Source of the DNA: Phycisphaerae bacterium
GTDB taxonomy: Bacteria; Planctomycetota; Phycisphaerae; UBA1845; UTPLA1
Length of the DNA: 12,113 nucleotides
NCBI GenBank assembly: GCA_029259995.1
Contig: JAJDEC010000491.1
Location: forward strand, 1 to 12,113
Direction of reading: 5' to 3'
The notes beneath the pieces are model-generated. The model was not told the DNA's origin and made no database searches. It saw only the letters and a list, made by a program, of their open reading frames with translations. The position numbers and the translations under genes were made by a program. Shown here piece after piece: positions 1-6,550 of the stretch (within the stretch, counting starts at the first letter, position 1; every line of letters starts with the position of its first letter).

Positions 1-2139
1 CTTCAGAATCTGCGATCAGGCGAGACGACGTTGGCGGACGTTCCGTGCCCGATGGTGCGCTCCGGGTATCTGTTGATCCAGTCCCGCGCGAGCCTGATCT
101 CGGCCGGAACCGAGCGCATGCTCGTTGAGTTCGGCAAGGGAGGGCTGATCGCGAAGGCGCGGGCGCAACCTGACAAGGTCCGGCAGGTCCTGGACAAGAT
201 CAAGACTGACGGCCTGATGCCGACATTGGAAACAGTGTTTGCGCGCCTCGATGAACCGTTGCCGTTGGGATATTGCAATGCGGGCATCGTGCTGGATGTC
301 GGGGCGGGCGTTGAAGGATACAGCGTCGGAGATCACGTGGTCAGCAACGGTGCACATGCCGAAGTGGTCTGCGTGCCGGTGAATCTCTGTGCGAAAGTGC
401 CGGACGGCGTGGAGAGCGAAGAAGCGGCGTTCACAGTCCTCAGCGCGATTGCGCTTCAGGGGATTCGGTTGATTGAGCCGGCGCTGGGCGAGCGCGTCGT
501 CGTGACGGGGCTCGGGCTCATCGGGCTGGTTGCGACGCAGTTGTTGCTCGCGAATGGTTGTCGTGTGCTGGGCGTGGATCTGGACGAGCGAAAGCTGGAG
601 TTAGCGCGGTCGTTCGGCGCCGAGACAGTCAACGTCGGGCAGGGCGGCGATCCGGTTGCGGCGGCGACGGCGTTCAGCGAAGGGCGCGGTGTCGACGCCG
701 TGCTGATTACGGCGTCGGCCAAGTCGAATGAGATTGTGCATCAGGCGGCGCAGATGTGTCGCAAGCGCGGGCGCGTGGTGCTCGTCGGTGTCGTCGGACT
801 GGACCTGAAGCGCTCGGACTTTTACGAGAAAGAGCTTTCGTTTCAAGTGTCGTGTTCCTACGGCCCCGGTCGATACGATTCGTCGTATGAGGACAAGGGG
901 CAGGATTATCCGTTCGGATTCGTCCGATGGACGGAGCAGCGTAACTTCGAGGCGATTCTCGACTTGATGTCGACCGGTCGCTTGAAGATTGCCCCAATGA
1001 TTGAACGGTCGATACCGTTCGACGAGGCGCCTGGCGTGTACGACAAACTGTCGGAAAGCAGGAACGCGTTGGGGCTTGTGCTGCAATATGCAGATGCGCC
1101 TGACTTGCGACGGACGATCGCCATTGGTTCGGCGAGTGCGCGTTCGACGGAATCCGGCGGGCATGCGGTCATCGGGGCGATTGGTGCAGGGAACTACGCG
1201 AAACTGACGCTTCTGCCGGCATTTTCAAAGACGTCGGCCGTGTTGCGGACGATCGCGAGTGCGGGCGGCGTCAGTGGACGGCACGTCGGCGCGAAGTTCG
1301 GTTTTCAGCAGACGACGACGGACTATCACGAGATTCTCGGCGATGCGTCGATCAACGCCGTCGTCATCACGACGCGGCACAACTCGCATGCACGGCTCGT
1401 GATCGAGGCGTTGGAGGCGGACAAACATGTATTCGTTGAGAAGCCGCTTGCGCTCAACGAGGAGGAGCTGACACGCGTCGAGACGGCGGCCGTTGCACAT
1501 GCGGATCGCCAGCTTTTTGTCGGATTCAATCGGCGCTTTTCGCCGCATGCCGTGAAGATGGCGTCGCTGGTCGCTGCGCGCAGCGAGCCGTTGACGATGA
1601 TCATGACCGTCAACGCGGGGTTCATTCCGCCGGATCACTGGACGCAGGATCCGCAAGTGGGCGGCGGTCGGATTGTCGGCGAAGGATGCCATTGGATTGA
1701 CTTGATGGCGTATCTGACGGGCTCGCGGGTGGAACGCGTGTCCGCATCGATGGTCGGTGAATGGAAGGGCGTGGGGCGCGCCGACGACAAGATGACGATG
1801 ACGCTGTCATTCGCGGATGGATCGATGGGGACGATTCACTATTTCGCGAATGGTCACAAGGCTTTTCCCAAGGAGCGGCTGGAGGTCTTCAGCGACGGGC
1901 GAATTCTGGCGATGGACAATTTCCGCGTCTTGCGTGGATACGGTTTCGGCGGATTCAGCAAGATGAAGACGCAGCGCCTGGACAAGGGGCATCACGCGGA
2001 GACGATGCGGTTTGTGGAGACCGTTTCGACAGGTGGCGAGCCGCTGATTTCTCTAGCGAGTCTCGTCAATACGACGCGGGCCAGTTTTGCGGCCATGTCT
2101 GCGGTCGAATCTGCACGGACGATCGACGTGGCGGGTTGA
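1..2139 (+). CDS. Two-domain oxidoreductase: Zn-type alcohol dehydrogenase-like domain fused to Gfo/Idh/MocA domain (5' end outside window)
   Basis: The reading frame is open from base 1. The translation before the in-frame TTG at 31 (LQNLRSGETTLADVPCP) already looks like the conserved N-terminus of this family, whose members usually begin a few residues earlier, so the TTG is probably not the start and the gene begins just upstream. Numbering from the TTG codon, residues 1 to about 350 form a medium-chain dehydrogenase-like part with a GDHV element and a Rossmann loop GLGLIG at 160-165. The lobe of four structural zinc cysteines is not visible, and the usual catalytic-zinc Cys is replaced by SAGTE, so zinc dependence is doubtful. 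From about 378 a second Rossmann fold starts (GAIGAGNYA), followed by EKPL at 470-473, typical of Gfo/Idh/MocA proteins, and a GEGCHWIDL segment. Such fusions occur in polysaccharide loci and are presumed to oxidise or reduce sugar or sugar-nucleotide intermediates; the substrate is unknown. The next gene follows after 33 bases, so they are probably co-transcribed. Confidence 0.9.
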   Translation, partial: LQNLRSGETTLADVPCPMVRSGYLLIQSRASLISAGTERMLVEFGKGGLIAKARAQPDKVRQVLDKIKTDGLMPTLETVFARLDEPLPLGYCNAGIVLDVGAGVEGYSVGDHVVSNGAHAEVVCVPVNLCAKVPDGVESEEAAFTVLSAIALQGIRLIEPALGERVVVTGLGLIGLVATQLLLANGCRVLGVDLDERKLELARSFGAETVNVGQGGDPVAAATAFSEGRGVDAVLITASAKSNEIVHQAAQMCRKRGRVVLVGVVGLDLKRSDFYEKELSFQVSCSYGPGRYDSSYEDKGQDYPFGFVRWTEQRNFEAILDLMSTGRLKIAPMIERSIPFDEAPGVYDKLSESRNALGLVLQYADAPDLRRTIAIGSASARSTESGGHAVIGAIGAGNYAKLTLLPAFSKTSAVLRTIASAGGVSGRHVGAKFGFQQTTTDYHEILGDASINAVVITTRHNSHARLVIEALEADKHVFVEKPLALNEEELTRVETAAVAHADRQLFVGFNRRFSPHAVKMASLVAARSEPLTMIMTVNAGFIPPDHWTQDPQVGGGRIVGEGCHWIDLMAYLTGSRVERVSASMVGEWKGVGRADDKMTMTLSFADGSMGTIHYFANGHKAFPKERLEVFSDGRILAMDNFRVLRGYGFGGFSKMKTQRLDKGHHAETMRFVETVSTGGEPLISLASLVNTTRASFAAMSAVESARTIDVAG

Positions 2140-2172
2140 TCCGATGCGTCATCGCAATGGCATAGCAATTCC

Positions 2173-4212
2173 ATGAACCTCTCATCGGCCATCCGCACGA
2201 TTCGCACGCTTGGACCAGGGACGGCCCTCGGGCGGATCATTCAGGCGCTGAAGGTGCGCAGCGGCTATATCGAACGGATCGATCCGGCCCGGCCGTTTGG
2301 CGTCGCGGAATTGAGTCAGCACTTTCGATCGGGCGAATCAATCGCGACGGCGCTGGATCGATTCAAGTCTACGCGTTTCGGGTTCTTCTATCATCCAGAC
2401 GACAATGTTCCGCGACGAGACGCGATTGCGTCGTTGGTTTCCAGATCGGAGATCGCGGAATTGCTCGCGCGCACGGAAGCGCTTTCGAATGGCGTCGTTC
2501 GGTTCTTCAGCCGGACGCCCTACGAATTGGGTGATCCGATCGACTGGCATCTGAATCCGGCGAACGGCGTTCGATGGCCGAACGATCGGCATTGGAGCGG
2601 CTGTTCGCAACTGGACGCCCGGATGGGCGATATCAAATATGTCTGGGAGGCAAATCGATTCGGGTTTCTGTTCGATCTGGTCCGCGCGCACACACTGACG
2701 GGCGATGCACAGTGGATTGAACTCGGTCTCGCTTTGATTGAATCGTGGATCGATGCGAATCCGCCGGCGAAGGGACCGAACTGGGTGTGTGGTCAGGAGA
2801 CGTCGTTTCGACTGATGGCGTGGTGTTTCTTCCTGCGTGCGGCGGCGCCGACGCTGGAGGTATCGCGATTTGCAACGATCGCGGCGAGCATCTATCGGCA
2901 GACACAACGGGTCGAGCGATACATCGGATTCGCCCGTTCAATTCGCAATAACCATTCATTCAGCGAGGCGATCGGTCTCTACACGATCGGATTGCTGTTT
3001 CCCGGTTTCGACTGCGCGGCGCGGTGGCGGGCGAAGGGCAAGAAGATTCTCGTTGCGGAAGCGTCGTATCAGATCTTCGACGATGGTTCGTACATTCAAC
3101 ATTCGATGAACTACCATCGCCTGATGTTGTCGGATTGCCTTTGGGCGATTCGACTCGGGAACTTGCAAGGTGATACGTTTCCGGATGCGTTCACGCAGCA
3201 GCTTGAGAAGGCGACGATCTTCCTGCGGGACATGGTCGATGCGAAGACGGGGCGTGTGCCGAACTACGGCGCGAACGACGGGGCGCAGGTGCTTCCGTTG
3301 ACGTCGTGCGACTATCTCGACTATCGGCCGATCGTGCAGTCGATGTGGACCCTGTTGAAGGGCGAATCACTGTACGAGCAAGGATCGTGGGATGAACTGC
3401 GACTCTGGATGTGCGGTATGGAATCCGTTGACGCACCGAAAGCGGACGTCGCACCGACTTCGCATTCGTACGAGTCGGGCGGGTATTACGTGTTGCGCGG
3501 CAAGGATTCGATGGGCATGGCGCGTTGCCACAGTTATCGTGAGCGACCTTCACAGGCGGACATGCTGCATTTCGATTTGTGGTGGCGTGGCGTGAACGTG
3601 CTTCGCGACGCCGGATCGTATTCGTACAATTGCGAGGCGCCGTGGCAGGACTATTTCAAGTCGACGGCGGCGCACAATACGATCGTCGTGAATGGTGAGA
3701 ACCAGATGACCAAGGGACCGCGATTCATGTGGTTTGACTGGACAAAGTCCAGGTCGTTCGGGCGTTCGGCGTCGGCCGACGGGCTGCGCGAAACATGGAA
3801 AGGTGAGCACTACGGGTATCGCGATCGATTTGGCATTACTCATCGACGCGACATCGCATGCGATGATGACGGTTGCTGGCATATCACGGACACACTTGAT
3901 GGAACGGGCGAATTGTCGGCCGTGATGTCGTGGCATCTGCCTGACATGCCGATCGAAGACGGTGATGCGGCTGACAGGCTGCGAATGCGGACGCCGAACG
4001 GAATGGTATCGATTGAGGTACAAAGCGAGACGGGATCGATCGAGAAGACGGAAGTCCTTCGCGGGATGAGTAACGAAAAGGCCTGCGCGGGCTGGGAATC
4101 GCTTTATTACGGCGAGAAGTCGCCGATACATACATGGCGGGTGCATCTTCGCGGTGCGCTTCCGATTCGTGTAACGACGGCAGTTCGACTGAGTGGCGAC
4201 GAGGCTCCATAG
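2173..4212 (+). CDS. Heparinase II/III family protein (polysaccharide lyase fold)
   Basis: This 679-residue protein shows the two-part architecture of heparinase II/III-type lyases: an N-terminal alpha/alpha-barrel region (about 60-400) and a C-terminal beta-sandwich region (from about 430, starting near GGYYVLRG). Residues in the places of the family's Asn/Tyr/His catalytic set can be seen: N260 in RNNHS (257-262 region), Y314 in NYHR, and H501 in AAHNT. The family cleaves uronic-acid-containing polysaccharides by beta-elimination. The N-terminus (MNLSSAIRTIRTLGPG) has no hydrophobic stretch, so no signal peptide is evident and the protein may be cytoplasmic. It lies 33 bases after the two-domain oxidoreductase and 23 bases before a glycosyltransferase, which suggests a role in glycan assembly or turnover rather than nutrient use. 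There is no obvious ribosome binding site before the ATG; no upstream in-frame start is better. The family call is firm; the substrate is unknown. Confidence 0.9.
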   Translation: MNLSSAIRTIRTLGPGTALGRIIQALKVRSGYIERIDPARPFGVAELSQHFRSGESIATALDRFKSTRFGFFYHPDDNVPRRDAIASLVSRSEIAELLARTEALSNGVVRFFSRTPYELGDPIDWHLNPANGVRWPNDRHWSGCSQLDARMGDIKYVWEANRFGFLFDLVRAHTLTGDAQWIELGLALIESWIDANPPAKGPNWVCGQETSFRLMAWCFFLRAAAPTLEVSRFATIAASIYRQTQRVERYIGFARSIRNNHSFSEAIGLYTIGLLFPGFDCAARWRAKGKKILVAEASYQIFDDGSYIQHSMNYHRLMLSDCLWAIRLGNLQGDTFPDAFTQQLEKATIFLRDMVDAKTGRVPNYGANDGAQVLPLTSCDYLDYRPIVQSMWTLLKGESLYEQGSWDELRLWMCGMESVDAPKADVAPTSHSYESGGYYVLRGKDSMGMARCHSYRERPSQADMLHFDLWWRGVNVLRDAGSYSYNCEAPWQDYFKSTAAHNTIVVNGENQMTKGPRFMWFDWTKSRSFGRSASADGLRETWKGEHYGYRDRFGITHRRDIACDDDGCWHITDTLDGTGELSAVMSWHLPDMPIEDGDAADRLRMRTPNGMVSIEVQSETGSIEKTEVLRGMSNEKACAGWESLYYGEKSPIHTWRVHLRGALPIRVTTAVRLSGDEAP

Positions 4213-4235
4213 ACGAAACCTGAAGATACCAGCTT

Positions 4236-5462
4236 ATGCACATAGCCTACATACATCAGCATTTCCAGACGCCGCAGGACAAGGGCGGAACGCGCTCCTA
4301 CGAGATGGCGCTTCGCCTGATTGCGGCGGGGCACAAGGTTTCGATGATTTCGGGCACGATGGAAGATGTGGGCGAGCGCATCGGTATCCGCGGCGACTCG
4401 ATGAAAGTCGATGTTGACGGTATCGACGTTCATTACATCAACGCGCCGTACGCGAATCGAATGAGCTTCTGGGAGCGTGTCGCCGTTTTTCGACAATTTG
4501 CAAAGCGGGCGCAGCGTGTCGTCGAGTCGTTGAAGCCGGACCTGATATTCGCGACGAGTACGCCCCTGACGGTCGGCGATCCGGCGCGAAAGGCGGCGCG
4601 GACGTTGGGCGTTCCATTCGTTTTCGAAGTACGGGATTTGTGGCCGGAACTGCCGATCGCGATGGGAATCATCAGGAATCCGGGATTGAAATGGTATCTG
4701 CGTCGGATGGAGCGTCGTATTTATCGTGCCGCGTCGCATTGCATCGCATTGTCGCCGGGGATGAAGGAGGGCATCGCGGAGACGGGATATCCTGAGAGCA
4801 GGATTTCGATCATTCCGAATGCGGCGGATCTCGAGTTGTTCAAGCCGGAACGGACGTTGCCGGAAAGTGAGTGGCTGGGCGACACGACGTGCTGCCGATT
4901 CGTGTTCAGCGGGGCGCATGGCGAAGCCAACGGACTGGACGCGCTGATCGACGCGGCCGTTGAGTTGCGTCGTCGGGGCGAAGCGGGAATTCAATTCGTC
5001 TGCGTCGGTTTCGGGAAGTTGAAGCCGCGATTGATCGAGCGATCGAGGCGCGAGGGCGTTGACGATGTTATTCTGTGGCACGATCCCGTGCCGAAGCAGC
5101 AGCTAGCGAAGATGCTGCCGACATTTGACGTGGGATTGATGTTGTTGAAGAACATTCCCGCATTCTATCGTGGGACGTCGCCGAACAAATTCTTTGACTA
5201 TATCGCGTCGGGATTGCCCGTGCTCAATAACTATCCGGGTTGGCTGGCCGGGATGATCGAGCAGGAGCAGTTCGGAAAAGTGACACCGCCGAATGATGCG
5301 ACGTCGTTTGCGGACGCCTGCGTGTGGTTCCGCGATCATCCGGACGAGCGCGAGGCGATGCGGGGGCGCGCGAGGGCATATGCCGAACGTGAGCACTCAC
5401 GCGATCGCCGGGCCGGGCAGTTCGTGGAGACGCTGGAGCGCGTCGGCCGCGAGAGTCGCTAG
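4236..5462 (+). CDS. Family 4 glycosyltransferase, WbuB-like
   Basis: This 408-residue GT-B protein begins MHIAYIHQHFQTP and continues with the GG-T-R-SYEMA segment typical of GT4 enzymes of the WbuB type (L-FucNAc transferases and relatives in O-antigen loci). The conserved FEVRDLWPE lies at 130-138, followed by a Met-Gly-Ile-Ile segment. The C-terminal nucleotide-sugar binding region reads GTSPNKFFDYIASGLPVLN at about 313-330. The SPNK-FDY form replaces the classical EX7E first glutamate, as in other WbuB-like proteins. It should transfer a sugar from a nucleotide donor to a lipid-linked glycan on the cytoplasmic face of the inner membrane; donor and acceptor cannot be read from the sequence. 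No transmembrane segment is evident. It is the last gene of the plus-strand cluster, 23 bases after the heparinase-like gene. Its stop TAG overlaps the stop of the opposing SDR gene by sharing the palindrome CTAG. Confidence 0.92.
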   Translation: MHIAYIHQHFQTPQDKGGTRSYEMALRLIAAGHKVSMISGTMEDVGERIGIRGDSMKVDVDGIDVHYINAPYANRMSFWERVAVFRQFAKRAQRVVESLKPDLIFATSTPLTVGDPARKAARTLGVPFVFEVRDLWPELPIAMGIIRNPGLKWYLRRMERRIYRAASHCIALSPGMKEGIAETGYPESRISIIPNAADLELFKPERTLPESEWLGDTTCCRFVFSGAHGEANGLDALIDAAVELRRRGEAGIQFVCVGFGKLKPRLIERSRREGVDDVILWHDPVPKQQLAKMLPTFDVGLMLLKNIPAFYRGTSPNKFFDYIASGLPVLNNYPGWLAGMIEQEQFGKVTPPNDATSFADACVWFRDHPDEREAMRGRARAYAEREHSRDRRAGQFVETLERVGRESR

Positions 5463-6454
5463 GCGTCGTGTTCGTGTTTGCGGATGTGATCGATGACGGC
5501 GTAGAGAATATCATCAAGCGACGTCGTCGGTTGCCAGCCGATGGTTGCCTTCGTTCGCGTCAGATCGGGCACGCGGCGCATCATGTCGTCGAACGGACGA
5601 CCGTAGGCCTCTTCGTATGACATGTATCGTTTCTGGCTGCGGCTCTCGGTCAATTCGATAATGCGGTCGGCGAGCGCGTCGATCGTCACTTCCTGCGTCG
5701 CGCCGACGTTGAACACGTTGCCGAAGGCGTCCGGCGTGTCCATCAGGGACATGAGCGCATCCGTAACGTCACCAACAAATCCGAAACATCGCGTTTGCGT
5801 GCCTGTGCCGAAAATCGTCAATGGCTCATGTTTCAGGGCGGCCGCGACGAATCTCGGAATCACCATGCCGTACTGGCCCGTCTGGCGCGGTCCGACGGTA
5901 TTGAACAACCGCGTGATGACGACGGGAAGACCGTACTGGTCGTGATAGGCGAGGCCGAGGAATTCGTCGATCGCCTTGGAACAGGCGTAGGACCAACGGG
6001 AAAAACGCGTCGCCCCCTGAACGGTATCGTCGTCTTCCTTGAAGGGGACCTGGTTGCTCTTGCCGTAGACTTCGCTGGTGGAGGCGAGCAGGACGGGCGT
6101 GCGGAATTTGTTGGCGATGTTCAGAACCACTTCCGTGCCGTGGATGTTGGTTTCGATCGTGTGGACGGGCCGGTCGACGATGAGCTGAACGCCGACCGCG
6201 GCGGCGAGATGGAATACGGCGTCGGATTGTTCGACGAGAACGTTCAAGGTGCCGGCGTTGCGCACGTCGTCCTGAACGAAGCGGAAGTTCGGATGATCAA
6301 TAACGGCCGTGAGATTGCGAAGATTGCCGGTACTGAGATCGTCCAGCGCGGTCACGTGATCGCCGCGATCAAGCAATCGCTCGATGAGATGCGAACCGAT
6401 GAAGCCGGCTCCGCCGGTCACGAGGATGCGCGTGCCTGATGAATCTGTTGTCAT
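5459..6454 (-). CDS. NAD-dependent sugar-nucleotide epimerase/dehydratase family protein, UDP-glucuronate decarboxylase-like
   Basis: This 331-residue extended short-chain dehydrogenase has the NAD-binding TGGAGFIGSH at 13-22, an acidic pair D38-D39 that fits NAD preference, and the catalytic YACSK (Y156, K160). The segment STSEVYG places a glutamate at 128 after T126-S127, and QTRCF places an arginine at 222. UDP-glucuronate decarboxylases (UXS, ArnA C-terminal domain) use a Glu and an Arg in these contexts, whereas UDP-galactose 4-epimerases usually carry SS-x-VYG without the Glu. I therefore favour a decarboxylase-like enzyme making a UDP-pentose or UDP-4-keto-pentose, but a 4-epimerase cannot be excluded. 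The ATG at 6454 is preceded by AGGTG eight bases away (bases 6463-6467 on the opposite strand), a fair ribosome binding site. It lies 96 bases downstream of the TMTC-like gene on the same strand and converges with the glycosyltransferase. The protein should be cytoplasmic. Confidence 0.88.
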   Translation of the reverse strand: MTTDSSGTRILVTGGAGFIGSHLIERLLDRGDHVTALDDLSTGNLRNLTAVIDHPNFRFVQDDVRNAGTLNVLVEQSDAVFHLAAAVGVQLIVDRPVHTIETNIHGTEVVLNIANKFRTPVLLASTSEVYGKSNQVPFKEDDDTVQGATRFSRWSYACSKAIDEFLGLAYHDQYGLPVVITRLFNTVGPRQTGQYGMVIPRFVAAALKHEPLTIFGTGTQTRCFGFVGDVTDALMSLMDTPDAFGNVFNVGATQEVTIDALADRIIELTESRSQKRYMSYEEAYGRPFDDMMRRVPDLTRTKATIGWQPTTSLDDILYAVIDHIRKHEHDA

Positions 6455-6462
6455 ATGCTTTG

Positions 6463-6467
6463 CACCT
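6463..6467 (-). promoter_or_regulatory. Ribosome binding site of the SDR gene
   Basis: On the minus strand the sequence AGGTG sits eight bases before the ATG at 6454. It supports this ATG as the start and is one of the few clear Shine-Dalgarno-like sites in the window. Confidence 0.5.
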
Positions 6468-6499
6468 GAAGTCGATTTCTATTCTTGCGTGTCTCTTCG

Positions 6500-6541
6500 T
6501 GCGTCATTCTTCGACGCATGATAGCCGACGATTCATCGGCT
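6500..6541 (-). other. Two tandem 6-bp hairpins between the TMTC-like and SDR genes
   Basis: The 96-base gap between the two minus-strand genes holds two short inverted repeats: TGCGTC/GACGCA at 6500-6505 and 6513-6518 with a 7-base loop, and AGCCGA/TCGGCT at 6523-6528 and 6536-6541, also with a 7-base loop. On the minus strand they lie directly after the stop of the TMTC-like gene. There is no T-rich run after either, so a classical intrinsic terminator is not supported. They could be weak attenuating or mRNA-stabilising structures, or chance. Confidence 0.3.
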
Positions 6542-6550
6542 GCATCGTCA

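Noticed and set aside
31..33. TTG as the start codon of the first gene
   Set aside because: The ten codons before it read as the family's conserved N-terminus, so the gene most likely starts just outside the window.
4107..5081. 324-codon open frame on the minus strand opposite the glycosyltransferase
   Set aside because: It is antisense to a clear GT4 gene, rich in Arg and low in recognisable motifs, as expected for a mirror frame in GC-rich DNA.
5795..6439. 214-codon plus-strand frame opposite the SDR gene
   Set aside because: It is a shadow of a gene with complete SDR motifs and has no recognisable domain.
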